Positions 26,158-35,485 of a DNA stretch of 64,000 nt are shown piece by piece. Position 1 is the stretch's first letter. The number at the start of each line of letters is the position of its first letter. The notes beneath the pieces are model-generated. The model had not been told where the DNA came from. It did no database searches and was given only the letters and a program-made list of their open reading frames with translations. The translations under genes were made by a program, and so were the position numbers. Origin of the DNA: Variovorax paradoxus (GTDB taxonomy: Bacteria > Pseudomonadota > Gammaproteobacteria > Burkholderiales > Burkholderiaceae_C); the NCBI RefSeq assembly GCF_029919115.1, contig NZ_CP123990.1, positions 558,001 to 622,000 on the forward strand, given 5' to 3'.

Positions 26158-27360
26158 ATGATGAACAGCCGAAAGATCAAGACCTGGGCCTGGGTGCACA
26201 AGTGGAGCAGCCTTGTCTGCACCGTGTTCATGCTGCTGCTGTGCATCACGGGCCTGCCGCTGATCTTCCATCACGAGATCGGGCACTTGCTGGGCACCGA
26301 GGTCGAAGCGCCGAAGATGCCGGCGGACACGCCCCGCGTGAGCCTGGACCGCGTGCTCGAAACGGCGCGCTCCAAGCACCCCGACCGCGTGGTGCAGTTC
26401 GTCTCGCAGCCCGAGGACGACGACGGCCTCTGGCTGGTCACGCTCACGCCCACGCCTGAGCCTACGGAAGACTTCAAGTCGGTCGCCATCGATGCGCGCA
26501 CTGGCGCCGTGCTTGCCCAGCCGAAGTTCGACGAAGGCTTCATGTACGTGATGTTCAAGCTGCACGTCGACCTGTTCGCGGGGCTTGCGGGCAAGCTGTT
26601 CCTGGGTTTCATGGGCTTGCTGCTGCTCGTGGCCATCGTCTCCGGCGTGGTGCTCTATTCGCCGTTCATGCGCAAGCTCGACTTCGGTACGGTGCGGCGC
26701 GAGAAACGGCCACGCCTCAAGTGGCTCGACCTGCACAACCTGCTGGGCATCGTCACGCTCGTGTGGCTGTTCGTGGTGGGCTCCACCGGCATGATCAACA
26801 CGTGGGCCGACCTGATCATCAAGTACTGGCAGTACGACCAGCTCAGCACGCTCCTTGCGCCTTACAAGAACGAGCCGACCGTGCCCGCCGCCGAGCGCGG
26901 GTCGGTGCAGCGGTCCATGGAAGTCGCGCTCAAGCAGGCGCCCGACATGAAGCTGTCGTTCATCGCGTTTCCGGGCACTTCATTCTCGAGCCCGCATCAC
27001 ACCACCTTCTTCCTGCGCGGCAACGAGCCCTTCACGTCCAAGCTGCTGAAACCGGTGCTGGTCGATGCCAAGACGACGCAGGTGACAGCCTCGCCCGAGA
27101 TGCCCTGGTACCTGACGGCGCTGCTCGTGTCGCAGCCGCTGCACTTCGGCGACTACGCCGGCATGCCGATGCAGATCATCTGGGCGCTGCTCGACATTGC
27201 GACCATCATCGTGCTGGGCAGCGGACTCTACCTGTGGCTGAAGCGCGGCAACACCGTACCGGCGCCCGCGGCGCCGCTGCCCGCCGGCGGTGCGGGACGC
27301 GGACCGCAGCCTGGCGGAAAACAGCCTGACCCGGCTCCTGCCATGAAGGTGCAGGCATGA
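26158..27360 (+). CDS. PepSY-associated TM-helix protein
   Basis: 400 residues with four hydrophobic helices: near residues 15-36 (SLVCTVFMLLLCITGLPLIF), 145-165 (LFLGFMGLLLLVAIVSGVVL), about 200-220 and 340-357. Periplasmic PepSY-like segments lie between them. The opening KTWAWVHKWSSLVCT is the family hallmark. Such inner-membrane proteins accompany TonB siderophore receptors and probably reduce or unload ferric siderophores in the periplasm, a role shown for only a few members. The C-terminus is a Pro/Gly/Ala-rich cytoplasmic tail. Two adjacent ATGs (26158, 26161) are possible starts. Its stop overlaps the next small gene by 4 bases. Confidence 0.88.
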   Translation: MMNSRKIKTWAWVHKWSSLVCTVFMLLLCITGLPLIFHHEIGHLLGTEVEAPKMPADTPRVSLDRVLETARSKHPDRVVQFVSQPEDDDGLWLVTLTPTPEPTEDFKSVAIDARTGAVLAQPKFDEGFMYVMFKLHVDLFAGLAGKLFLGFMGLLLLVAIVSGVVLYSPFMRKLDFGTVRREKRPRLKWLDLHNLLGIVTLVWLFVVGSTGMINTWADLIIKYWQYDQLSTLLAPYKNEPTVPAAERGSVQRSMEVALKQAPDMKLSFIAFPGTSFSSPHHTTFFLRGNEPFTSKLLKPVLVDAKTTQVTASPEMPWYLTALLVSQPLHFGDYAGMPMQIIWALLDIATIIVLGSGLYLWLKRGNTVPAPAAPLPAGGAGRGPQPGGKQPDPAPAMKVQA

Positions 27361-27536
27361 AGCCCCGGCACGCCTTCAGGCGCATGTGGGGCTGGCCGAT
27401 CGCGCTCGGCGTGCTGACCACGTTCGGCCTGATTTCGGCGCTCTTCAGCGACGGTGGTGTGGGAGACATGCTGGCCTGGTTCGCACTTGGCATTCCCGTT
27501 GCCGTGTGCGCCTGGTACGGCTGGCGCAGAACCTGA
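27357..27536 (+). CDS. Small membrane protein of the iron-uptake operon (59 aa)
   Basis: This 59-residue gene starts with an ATG overlapping the PepSY stop (ATGA). The protein begins MKPRHAFRRMWGWPIALGVL and has two hydrophobic helices (about residues 11-29 and 37-54) joined by a short SDGGVGD loop, ending in WYGWRRT. I recall similar small two-helix proteins directly behind PepSY genes in other proteobacterial siderophore clusters. The function is unknown; a partner or chaperone of the PepSY protein is the natural guess. The coupled start and the helix pattern argue that it is real. Confidence 0.8.
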   Translation: MKPRHAFRRMWGWPIALGVLTTFGLISALFSDGGVGDMLAWFALGIPVAVCAWYGWRRT

Positions 27537-27602
27537 TTTTTTCAGCCCGCCCGGGTTGTTGCTAGTACGGGCAGCGCCGCACGCCGAAGCAGAATCGGTG
27601 CG

Positions 27603-29747
27603 ATGAAGCCTGCACTCGTCACCGCTGCTGCCCAGTTGTTACTGCTGGGTATTCCGTTCGCTGTGCAGGCACAAGAGGCACAACAGGAGCCGCCGGCCGA
27701 AACCGGCCGTGGCCGCTTGCCCGAAGTGACGGTGTCCACCCCCCGCGGTGAAGTTGCACCGTTCGCCGTGCCGGGATCGGTCGACCGCGTCGACGGCGCG
27801 GAGATGCGCGACAACCGGCTGCAGGTCAACTTGTCGGAAAGCCTGGGCAGCGTTCCGGGCCTGCAGGTGCAGAACCGCATGAACTATGCGCAAGACCTGC
27901 AGCTGTCGATCCGCGGCTTCGGCGCGCGGTCTACCTTCGGGGTGCGCGGTGTGCGGCTGTACGTCGACGGCATTCCCGCCACGCTGCCCGACGGCCAGGG
28001 GCAGACTTCCAATATCGACATCGGTTCGCTGGATCGCGTCGAAATCCTGCGCGGGCCGTTCTCGGCGCTGTACGGCAACTCTTCGGGCGGGGTGCTGCAG
28101 GCCTTCACCGCATCGGGCGAGGGCGCGCCGCGGCTTTCGTACTCGGCGGCCGGCGGAAGCTTTGGCAGTTGGCGGCAATCGATTCAGGCCAGCGGATCGC
28201 GGGGCGCAGTCGACTACCTGCTGAACGCCAGCCGCTTCCAGACGGACGGCTGGCGCGAGCACAGCGCGGCCCGGCGCGACATTGCCAATGGCAAGCTCGG
28301 CATAGCGCTCGACAACGGCGACAAGCTCACTCTGGTGCTCAACAGCGTTCGTATCAGCGCGCAAGATCCGCTGGGGCTCACGGCCGACCAGTACGCGCTG
28401 GCGCCGCGCAGCGCGGCGTTGGCCACGCAGTTCGACACGCGCAAGACGGTCGAGCAGACGCAGGCTGGCCTGCTCTACGAACGGCGCGTAGGTGCCTCGC
28501 AGTCGCTGCGGCTCATGGTGTACGGCGGCGAGCGCAAGACGGTGCAATACCAGTCGATTCCGCCGTCGGCGCAGCAGAATCCGCTGCATGCAGGCGGCGT
28601 GATCGATCTCTCACGCCAGTATGGCGGTGTCGATCTGCGCTGGACCGCCGGCTTGCAAATGGCCGACCGGCCGCTCGACCTTGTCGTGGGGCTGGGCTAC
28701 GACAACTTGCGCGAACAGCGCCTCGGCTACGAGAACTACCTCGGCCGCGTGGCTGCGCCAGTGCTCGGCGTGCAAGGGCGGTTGCGGCGCAGCGAGCGCA
28801 ACGAGGTCTGGAATCTCGATCCCTACGCGCAGGCCACCTGGCGCTTGTCGGAGCGCTGGACGCTCGAGGCCGGTGTGCGCCGAAGCAGCGTTCACTTCGA
28901 TTCGCAAGACCGCTACATCGTGGGTGCCAACCGCGACGACAGCGGCAGCGCGCGCTACAGCAAGACCTTGCCGGTGGCTTCGCTGCGCTACCAGGCAACG
29001 CCGGACCTGGCGCTTTATGGCTCGGTCGGCCGTGGCTTCGAGACGCCGACGCTGAACGAGCTCTCCTACCGCGCAGGCGGCGCGAGCGGGCTCAACTTTG
29101 CCTTGCGGCCCTCGGTCAACGACAGCGTCGAAGTCGGCGCCAAGGCAAGGCTGGGCGGAGGCCTGCTGACGGCCGCGCTGTTCCAGACCCGCACCCGCGA
29201 CGAGATCGTGACCGACACCAACAGCGGCGGCCGCGCCACCTTCCAGAATGCGGGCCGCACCCGGCGCAACGGCTTCGAACTGGCCTGGCAGCATGAAACG
29301 GCCAACCACTGGCGCACGCAGCTTGCCTATACGTGGCTGGACGCACGCTACCGCGATGCCTTCTGCTCGCCGTCGCCCTGCGCGGCATCCAACACCGTGG
29401 CGGCGGGCAACCGTATTCCGGGCATCGCGCGGCAATCGCTCTTCGCGTCGCTCGGGTGGGTGCCGCCCGAAGGCTGGCGGGCTGGCGCCGAGATGCGCGC
29501 GCTCGGGCGCATGCAGGCCAACGACCTCAACACCGCCGGTGCGCCGGGCTATGCCGTCGCGGCGCTGTATGCCGGCTATCTGAAGAAGTGGGAGCGCTGG
29601 GAGTTCAACGCCTTTGCCCGCATCGACAACCTGTTCGACCGCCGCTATGTGGGATCGGTCATCGTCAACGAAGGCAATGCGCGCTATTACGAGCCCGCGC
29701 CGGGCCGCAACTGGGCGGTGGGCCTGAGCGGCGCTTACCGCTTCTGA
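27603..29747 (+). CDS. TonB-dependent receptor
   Basis: 714 residues. The signal peptide ends at AVQAQEA. The plug has LPEVTVSTPRGE (TonB-box region), SVPGLQVQNR, LSIRGFGARSTFGVRG, LYVDGIPATLPDGQGQ and VEILRGPFSALYGNSSGG. The barrel ends with the terminal Phe of GAYRF. The plug resembles iron-complex receptors of the FecA/PfeA-like COG1629 group; the ligand (siderophore, haem or copper complex) cannot be read. It is 66 bases behind the small membrane gene and may be in the same iron-controlled unit or have its own promoter. A short terminator follows. Confidence 0.9.
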   Translation: MKPALVTAAAQLLLLGIPFAVQAQEAQQEPPAETGRGRLPEVTVSTPRGEVAPFAVPGSVDRVDGAEMRDNRLQVNLSESLGSVPGLQVQNRMNYAQDLQLSIRGFGARSTFGVRGVRLYVDGIPATLPDGQGQTSNIDIGSLDRVEILRGPFSALYGNSSGGVLQAFTASGEGAPRLSYSAAGGSFGSWRQSIQASGSRGAVDYLLNASRFQTDGWREHSAARRDIANGKLGIALDNGDKLTLVLNSVRISAQDPLGLTADQYALAPRSAALATQFDTRKTVEQTQAGLLYERRVGASQSLRLMVYGGERKTVQYQSIPPSAQQNPLHAGGVIDLSRQYGGVDLRWTAGLQMADRPLDLVVGLGYDNLREQRLGYENYLGRVAAPVLGVQGRLRRSERNEVWNLDPYAQATWRLSERWTLEAGVRRSSVHFDSQDRYIVGANRDDSGSARYSKTLPVASLRYQATPDLALYGSVGRGFETPTLNELSYRAGGASGLNFALRPSVNDSVEVGAKARLGGGLLTAALFQTRTRDEIVTDTNSGGRATFQNAGRTRRNGFELAWQHETANHWRTQLAYTWLDARYRDAFCSPSPCAASNTVAAGNRIPGIARQSLFASLGWVPPEGWRAGAEMRALGRMQANDLNTAGAPGYAVAALYAGYLKKWERWEFNAFARIDNLFDRRYVGSVIVNEGNARYYEPAPGRNWAVGLSGAYRF

Positions 29748-29748
29748 C

Positions 29749-29767
29749 CCACCGCCGGTGGCTTTTT
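29749..29767 (+). terminator. Short intrinsic terminator after the TonB receptor
   Basis: CCACC-GCC-GGTGG followed by CTTTTT directly after the stop codon. The stem is only 5 bp, but the U-tract is good. It overlaps the metK stop on the opposite strand. Confidence 0.55.
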
Positions 29768-30950
29768 ACTTGAGGCCGGCCGCAGCGCGCAGCGCAGCCG
29801 CCTGCGTCGTCGCTTCCCAGGTGAACTCGGGCTCTTCGCGGCCGAAGTGGCCGTAGGCCGCGGTCTTCTGGTAGATCGGGCGCAGCAGGTCGAGCATCTG
29901 GATGATGCCCTTCGGACGCAAGTCGAAGAACTCGCGCACGAGTTCGGCGATCTTGTCGTCGGGGATCACGCCGGTGCCTTCGGTGTAGACGGTGATGTTC
30001 ATCGGCTGCGCCACGCCAATGGCGTAGGCCACCTGGATCTGGCACTGGCGCGCCAGGCCCGCGGCCACGATGTTCTTGGCCACGTAGCGCGCGGCGTAGG
30101 CGGCCGAGCGGTCGACCTTCGACGGGTCCTTGCCCGAGAACGCGCCGCCGCCGTGCGGGCAGGCGCCGCCGTAGGTGTCGACGATGATCTTGCGGCCGGT
30201 CAGGCCGCAGTCGCCCTGCGGGCCCCCGATGACGAAGCGGCCGGTCGGGTTGATCAGGTAGCGCGTGTTCTGCAGCCATTCCTTTGGCAGCACGGGCTTG
30301 ATGATCTCTTCGATGATGGCTTCGTTGAACGAGGCCTTCATCTTGGTGGGCGTTTCGCTCTGGTCGGGGCTGTGCTGGGTGGAGAGCACCACGGTGTCGA
30401 TGCTGTGCGGCTTGCCGTCCACGTAGCGCATCGTGACCTGGCTCTTGGCATCGGGGCGCAGGAAGGGCAGGCGGCCGTCCTTGCGCAGCTGGGCTTGGCG
30501 CTCCACCAGGCGGTGCGCATAGTAGATGGGCGCGGGCATCAGCTCGGGCGTTTCGTCGCAGGCGTAGCCGAACATCAGGCCCTGGTCGCCGGCGCCGGTG
30601 TTCAGGTGGTCGTCCGATGCGTGGTCGACGCCCTGGGCGATGTCGTTGGACTGCTTGTCGTAGCAGACCATCACCGCGCAGCCCTTGTAGTCGATGCCGT
30701 AGTCGGTGTTGTCGTAGCCGATGCGCTTGATGGTGTCGCGCGCCACCTGGATGTAGTCGACGTGCGCGTTGGTGGTGATTTCGCCCGCGAGCACCACCAG
30801 GCCGGTGTTGGTCAGCGTTTCGGCGGCCACGCGGCTGCGCGGGTCCTGCTCGAAGATCGCGTCCAGGATGGCGTCCGAGATCTGGTCGGCGACCTTGTCG
30901 GGGTGGCCTTCGGAAACGGATTCGGAAGTGAAGAGGAAGTCGTTCGCCAT
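29766..30950 (-). CDS. metK: S-adenosylmethionine synthetase
   Basis: 394 residues; makes S-adenosylmethionine from methionine and ATP in the cytoplasm. Signatures: [20 protein letters not shown] at the N-terminus, [12 protein letters not shown], and the glycine-rich [20 protein letters not shown]. The start at 30950 ([12 protein letters not shown]) matches the family N-terminus; the 32-residue extension upstream is not conserved. It is divergent from the acyltransferase pair across 220 bases, in which I could not recognise a SAM or SAH riboswitch. Confidence 0.98.
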   Translation of the reverse strand: MANDFLFTSESVSEGHPDKVADQISDAILDAIFEQDPRSRVAAETLTNTGLVVLAGEITTNAHVDYIQVARDTIKRIGYDNTDYGIDYKGCAVMVCYDKQSNDIAQGVDHASDDHLNTGAGDQGLMFGYACDETPELMPAPIYYAHRLVERQAQLRKDGRLPFLRPDAKSQVTMRYVDGKPHSIDTVVLSTQHSPDQSETPTKMKASFNEAIIEEIIKPVLPKEWLQNTRYLINPTGRFVIGGPQGDCGLTGRKIIVDTYGGACPHGGGAFSGKDPSKVDRSAAYAARYVAKNIVAAGLARQCQIQVAYAIGVAQPMNITVYTEGTGVIPDDKIAELVREFFDLRPKGIIQMLDLLRPIYQKTAAYGHFGREEPEFTWEATTQAAALRAAAGLK

Positions 30951-31170
30951 TTTGTTCAAAGCTCCTTGAAGTGATTTGGCGCGTTGCCAACTCTGCGGAG
31001 CCCTGGCGAACGCTTTAGCAGATGCCGACGAATCGGCGGGGCACAATCGCTCTTGCGCTTGTGTTTGTCGCCCTGCAAGTTGTTCCGTAACTCGGCGACA
31101 ATTTGCATTCTATTCGAGCCGCGCCAAATCGTGCGCGCGCGTCCTGGTATTCACTCCCTGTTGTCAGCCC

Positions 31171-32070
31171 ATGGTCACCCTGTTCCGCCTGCTTGCCCGC
31201 ATACCGATGCCGCTGATGCATCGGCTGGGGGCGTTGCTTGGCTGGATGGTCTGGTGGTGTGCCCCCGATTACCGCCGCCGTTTCAAGGCCAATGCCGAAA
31301 ACGCGGGTTTCACGCCCGACCAGTACCGCCCCGCCATCGCGGCCGCCGGCCAGATGGCCGCCGAGCTGCCCTGGCTCTGGCTGCGCCCGCAGGGCGAAAG
31401 CGTGCTCCGGCGCGTGGTGCGTTGGGAAGGCGTCGAGGCTTTCGAAGCCGCCATGCAGGCAAAAAAGGGCGTGATCCTCGTGGCGCCGCACCTGGGCAGC
31501 TGGGAGATGTGCGGCCAGGCCATCGGCGAGCGTTTTCTCCAGGCCTTCGGGCCTATCACGGCGCTGTTCCGCCCCGCCCGCAAGAAATGGATGGCCGAGC
31601 TGATTGCCGCGGGCTCGCGCGACCGCCCTGGCCTGCAGACCCTGCCGACCAACAACACCGGCGTGCGCGGCCTCATCCGCACGCTGCGCAGCGGCGGCTA
31701 CACCGGCATCCTGCCGGACCAGGTGCCGCCGCTGGGGCAGGGCGTGTGGGCGCCTTTTCTTGGCCGCCCGGCCTACACCATGACACTGCTGCCGCGCCTC
31801 GCGCAGCAGACCGGCGCCGCCTGTTTCCTGAGCGTGTGCGAAAGGCTGCCGCGCGGTGCGGGCTACGTGATCCGCTTCGAACCCATCGTGGGCACTGCGC
31901 TCACCGATCCCAAGGCGTCCATCGAAGATGCCGCAGCTGCAATGAACGACGCCATCGGCCGCCTGATCCACAGCCTGCCCGGCCAGTACGTCTGGGATTA
32001 CGCACGCTACAAGGAGCCGCGCGGCGAGACCGTCGTGGCGGCCGCCGCCAACGGGGAGCAGGCGCAATGA
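31171..32070 (+). CDS. LpxL/HtrB-type lipid A acyltransferase, first of two
   Basis: 299 residues of the LpxL/LpxM lysophospholipid acyltransferase family, inner-membrane enzymes that add secondary acyl chains to lipid A. An N-terminal hydrophobic stretch (MHRLGALLGWMVWWCAP) anchors it. The catalytic HX4(D/E) motif is HLGSWE, here with Glu, and GILPDQVPPLGQGVWAPFLG is the second conserved block. The start is the ATG at 31171; the longer frame runs back into the metK promoter. It overlaps the second acyltransferase gene by 4 bases, so the pair is translationally coupled and probably supplies the two secondary chains. Confidence 0.9.
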   Translation: MVTLFRLLARIPMPLMHRLGALLGWMVWWCAPDYRRRFKANAENAGFTPDQYRPAIAAAGQMAAELPWLWLRPQGESVLRRVVRWEGVEAFEAAMQAKKGVILVAPHLGSWEMCGQAIGERFLQAFGPITALFRPARKKWMAELIAAGSRDRPGLQTLPTNNTGVRGLIRTLRSGGYTGILPDQVPPLGQGVWAPFLGRPAYTMTLLPRLAQQTGAACFLSVCERLPRGAGYVIRFEPIVGTALTDPKASIEDAAAAMNDAIGRLIHSLPGQYVWDYARYKEPRGETVVAAAANGEQAQ

Positions 32071-32951
32071 GTCTCGGCTCCCGTCTCGGCATCGGCTTCA
32101 TGCGCGCGATTGCGCCGCTGCCCTTGCCGCTGGTTCGCGGCTTTGGCGCGTTGCTGGGCCGCGTCCTCCACACCGTTGCCGTACCGCGCCGGCGCGTGGT
32201 CGATACCAACCTGGCGGTGTGCTTTCCGGGTAAATCCGAAGCCGAACGCCGCCGCATTGCGCGCGAGACCTTCGTCTATGTGGCGCAGTCGTGGCTCGAC
32301 CGCAGCTGGTTGTGGCATGCGCCTGAAAAAGTGGTGGCGAGCCGGCTCAAGGTGGTGGGCGCCGCGCGGGAGATCGACGAAATCGCCAACGGCGACGAGC
32401 CGATGATCCTGTTTGCGCCGCATTTCTACGGCCTCGATGCCGCGGCCACGGCATTGACCATGCACACGCCGCGGCCCTCTGCCACCATCTACACGACCCA
32501 GCGCGATCCGATGGTCGACGAATGGATCCGCGAAGGCCGCACGCGCTTCGGCAACGTGGCGGCGCTCAATCGGGTGGACGGCATCAAGCCGGTGCTCGGC
32601 GGCTTGCGCAAGGGCGGGCTCCTGTACCTGCTGCCCGACATGGACTTTGGCCGGGACCAGACGATCTTCGTGCCGTTCTACGGCGTACAGGCCGCCACCG
32701 TGCCCTCGCTCTCGCGCTTCGCCCGGCTGGGCAAGGCCAAGGTGGTGCCGATCGTCTCCAGGCTCACGCCGGAAGGCTATGAGATTCAGGTGCTGCCGGC
32801 GTGGCAGAACTTTCCGACGGACGATGTCGAGGCCGACACGGCGCTCATGAACGAGCGGCTGCAGGGCTACATCGACAAGATGCCGTCCCAGTACTACTGG
32901 GTGCATCGCCGCTTCAAGACGCGGCCCGAGGGCGCGCCGTCGATCTATTGA
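32067..32951 (+). CDS. LpxL/HtrB-type lipid A acyltransferase, second of two
   Basis: 294 residues, same family as the preceding protein but clearly diverged. The catalytic motif is HFYGLD (HX4D). RRVVDTNLAVCFPGKSEAER is the conserved N-terminal block, and LLYLLPDMDFGRDQTIFVPF is the second block. The ATG at 32067 overlaps the upstream stop (ATGA). It is expected to act in the cytoplasmic membrane on Kdo2-lipid IVA or its monoacylated form; which position each paralogue uses is not readable. The downstream gene converges. Confidence 0.9.
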   Translation: MSLGSRLGIGFMRAIAPLPLPLVRGFGALLGRVLHTVAVPRRRVVDTNLAVCFPGKSEAERRRIARETFVYVAQSWLDRSWLWHAPEKVVASRLKVVGAAREIDEIANGDEPMILFAPHFYGLDAAATALTMHTPRPSATIYTTQRDPMVDEWIREGRTRFGNVAALNRVDGIKPVLGGLRKGGLLYLLPDMDFGRDQTIFVPFYGVQAATVPSLSRFARLGKAKVVPIVSRLTPEGYEIQVLPAWQNFPTDDVEADTALMNERLQGYIDKMPSQYYWVHRRFKTRPEGAPSIY

Positions 32952-32969
32952 AGAAGCAAAGCGGCTCCT

Positions 32970-33881
32970 TCAGTTCCGCTTCAGGAAGGCCTCGATTTCG
33001 CTCGCCACCAGCTGCGGCTGCTCGTGAATGATCCAGTGGGTGGCGTTCGGTACCTTCTTGATCTCCAGCTTGGGCACGTATTCCTCCAGGCCTTCGAGCA
33101 GGCCCGGCAACAGCGCGGCGTCGTCGAGCGCCCAGAAGACGAAGGTGGGCACGTTCACCGTGAGCCGTTCGCGCGGCAGCACCGGGATGCCGTCGATGCT
33201 CTGGCCCGGCAGCGGCGGCTTCATCGGCGTGACGCGGTAGAGATTGCAGGCGCCGGTGAGGCCGGCGTTCCACACCTCGCGGTACTGCTGCTTTACCTCT
33301 TCAGTCAGCCAGCCGAAGCCGTCGGGGCCGGCCTTCATCAGCGTGAAGAAGGGCCACATGCGCTTGAAGTCGTCGGCCGAGAGCAGGGCCTCCGCGTCTG
33401 GCCTGGCCAGAAAGTTCATGTAGGCGCTGGCTTGCTGCTGCGCCGGGTTGTTGCGTAGTTCGCGCGTGAAGGTGCCGGGGTGCGGTGAGTTGATGATGAC
33501 CAGCCGGCCGACCTGCTCCGGAAAAGCGTTGGCATAGCCCCAGCCGAAAGCGCCGCCCCAATCGTGCGCCACCAGCGCGGCCATGGTGCCGTCGGCGCTC
33601 TCGGTGGCTACCAGTTGCTGGATGTCCTGGATCAGCAGGTGGGCCTTGTAGGCGGGAACCTCGGCCGGGGCGCTCGACTTTTCGAAGCCGCGCAAATTGG
33701 GTGCAAGACAGCGGTAGCCGCCATGTTCAGGCTGGGCGAAATACGCGAGCAGCTCGTCCCAGATGAAAGCGGCCTCCGGAAAGCCATGGAGGAACACCAT
33801 CAGCGGGCGTCCGGGCGTTCCGGTTGCCCGGCAGCTCAGCGTGGTTCCGTTGGGCAGGCTGCGCTGGAAGGTCTCGATCAT
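32970..33881 (-). CDS. Alpha/beta hydrolase, epoxide hydrolase-like
   Basis: 303 residues with the alpha/beta hydrolase fold. The oxyanion segment is FLHGFPEAAFIWD, and the nucleophile elbow ALVAHDWGGAFGW puts Asp107 in place of Ser, as in epoxide hydrolases and haloalkane dehalogenases. The HGFPE form of the oxyanion loop favours the epoxide hydrolase branch. The catalytic His is in PNATHWIIHEQP near residue 283. No signal peptide, so cytoplasmic. It stands alone between convergent lpxL genes and the engB gene (78-base gap). The natural substrate is unknown. Confidence 0.87.
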   Translation of the reverse strand: MIETFQRSLPNGTTLSCRATGTPGRPLMVFLHGFPEAAFIWDELLAYFAQPEHGGYRCLAPNLRGFEKSSAPAEVPAYKAHLLIQDIQQLVATESADGTMAALVAHDWGGAFGWGYANAFPEQVGRLVIINSPHPGTFTRELRNNPAQQQASAYMNFLARPDAEALLSADDFKRMWPFFTLMKAGPDGFGWLTEEVKQQYREVWNAGLTGACNLYRVTPMKPPLPGQSIDGIPVLPRERLTVNVPTFVFWALDDAALLPGLLEGLEEYVPKLEIKKVPNATHWIIHEQPQLVASEIEAFLKRN

Positions 33882-33959
33882 GCTTTGTCTCCTTCAACTT
33901 CCGTTGCTATTGTTTTCATAGTGGATCACGCAGATGGGACAGCAGCGAGCCGGGTTTCC

Positions 33960-34703
33960 CTAGGTGTCTTCCGGGGCCCCGGGCTGCTCGGCTTCCGCTG
34001 GTGCTTCCCCGGGGGGATGAGCCCAGCGCCACAGCAGTTCGGCGGCTTCTCCCACGCCCTGTTTCTTGAGGGCGGAAAACAGTTTGACCTCGCCGCCGCC
34101 GGCCTGCAGTCGCGTAATGGACAGCACCTTGGCGCCTTCGCTGCGGGTGAGCTTGTCGGACTTGGTCAAGAGAACGAGGAACTTGAGACCTTGCTCGACG
34201 CGCGGGCGGATCACGTCGAGCAGGATTTCGTCGAGCTCGGTGAGGCCCTGGCGCGGGTCGCACATCAGCACCACGCCGCGCAGGTTTTCGCGCGTCATCA
34301 GGTAGTTGCCCATGACGCGCTGCCAGCGCAGCTTGGCTTCCTTGGGAACCGCTGCGTAGCCGTAGCCCGGCAGGTCGGCCAGCACGGCGTCGTCGGCTTT
34401 CTGCTTGCCGACGCCGAACAGGTTGATGTGCTGCGTGCGGCCCGGCGTCTTGGATGCGAAGGCCAGCCGCGTTTGCTGGGTGAGCGTGTTGATCGCGGTC
34501 GACTTGCCCGCATTCGAACGGCCGACGAAGGCGATTTCGGGCAGGTCCAGCGGAGGCAAATGCTCGAGCTGCGGGGCGCTGGTCAGGAAGTGGGCGGTGT
34601 GCAGCCAGCCGAGCGCAGTGCGCTCGCGCTCGGCGACGATGGGGTCCACGGCAGGGGTCGCGCGGGAAGGGGGAGCAGCGTGCTTGCGCGACGGGGTAGT
34701 CAT
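33960..34703 (-). CDS. engB: Ribosome-biogenesis GTPase EngB/YsxC
   Basis: 247 residues, with a roughly 45-residue N-terminal and a Pro/Ala-rich C-terminal extension around the usual 195-210-residue GTPase. G1 is GRSNAGKST, G2 Thr is in KTPGRTQHIN, G3 is DLPGYGYA, and G4 is LTKSDKL. It assists maturation of the 50S subunit. The start at 34703 (MTTPSRKHA) is chosen; an ATG at 34730 is possible. The much longer open frame upstream overlaps the cytochrome gene on the other strand and is not coding. It is divergent from the cytochrome c gene with 70 bases between. Confidence 0.95.
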   Translation of the reverse strand: MTTPSRKHAAPPSRATPAVDPIVAERERTALGWLHTAHFLTSAPQLEHLPPLDLPEIAFVGRSNAGKSTAINTLTQQTRLAFASKTPGRTQHINLFGVGKQKADDAVLADLPGYGYAAVPKEAKLRWQRVMGNYLMTRENLRGVVLMCDPRQGLTELDEILLDVIRPRVEQGLKFLVLLTKSDKLTRSEGAKVLSITRLQAGGGEVKLFSALKKQGVGEAAELLWRWAHPPGEAPAEAEQPGAPEDT

Positions 34704-34773
34704 CAATGAGCTTTCGGAACGGGCCGCCATTGTAGAATCGCGGGGTTTTGCGCCAATAAATCGAGCCCCCGAT

Positions 34774-35439
34774 ATGAAGTTGTTTGCCAATTTTCTGCTT
34801 GCAGCCCTCATGGGCGTCGCAGCCAGCGCGAGCCTTGCGGCTGACGAACATGCAGCCGCACCGGCTGCACCCGCCGCGGCCAAGCCGGCCAAGCCCGATC
34901 CCGCCAAGGGCGACGCGGTGTTCAATTCCGCCGCCCAGGCCTGTGCCTCGTGCCACAACGCAGACGGCAACTCGGCCGTTGCGGCAAACCCCAAGCTGGC
35001 GCAGCAGCACCCCGAGTACATCCTCAAGCAGTTGCAGGACTTCAAGTCCGGCAAGCGCAAGAGCCCCATCATGCAACCCATGGCCGCCAAGCTGTCCGAC
35101 GAGGACATGCGCAACATCGCCTGGTTCGTGGGCTCCAAGAAAATCAAGACCGGCTTCTCCAAGGAGAAGGACACCGTGGCGCTCGGCGAAAAAATCTACC
35201 GCGGCGGCATTTCCGACCGCCAGATTCCGGCCTGCGCCGGCTGCCACAGCCCCAACGGCGCCGGCATGCCCGCGCAGTACCCGCGCCTGGGCGGCCAGCA
35301 CGCCGACTACACGGTGGCACAGCTTGTTGCCTTCCGGGACAACGTGCGCCAGAACAGCGCGCCCATGACGGGCGTGGCTGCAAAGCTCAATGACCGGGAA
35401 ATCAAGGCCGTTGCCGACTACATTGCCGGCCTGCGCTGA
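34774..35439 (+). CDS. Dihaem cytochrome c4-type protein
   Basis: 221 residues. A signal peptide (FLLAALMGVAASASLAADE) exports it to the periplasm, followed by an Ala/Pro/Lys-rich linker. Two class-I haem domains have CASCH near residue 58 and CAGCH near residue 152, each with a distal Met (PIMQPMAAKL; APMTGVAAKL). This is the cytochrome c4 architecture; it carries electrons to terminal oxidases. A TAGAAT hexamer at 34733-34738 may be its -10 box. It lies directly upstream of the ccsBA cytochrome-maturation genes, which it needs for haem attachment, separated by a strong hairpin terminator. Confidence 0.94.
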   Translation: MKLFANFLLAALMGVAASASLAADEHAAAPAAPAAAKPAKPDPAKGDAVFNSAAQACASCHNADGNSAVAANPKLAQQHPEYILKQLQDFKSGKRKSPIMQPMAAKLSDEDMRNIAWFVGSKKIKTGFSKEKDTVALGEKIYRGGISDRQIPACAGCHSPNGAGMPAQYPRLGGQHADYTVAQLVAFRDNVRQNSAPMTGVAAKLNDREIKAVADYIAGLR

Positions 35440-35485
35440 CGCCACGCGCTTCAGCGTGAACTAACCGCCGATAAAAAACCCAAAC

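Noticed and set aside
30951..31170. SAM or SAH riboswitch in the metK leader
   Set aside because: I looked for the conserved core of known SAM/SAH riboswitches on the minus strand and saw none. A covariance-model search would be needed to exclude a diverged one.
34704..35174. N-terminal extension of engB across the cytochrome c gene
   Set aside because: The extended frame is antisense to the dihaem cytochrome; the Met at 34703 begins the family-like part.
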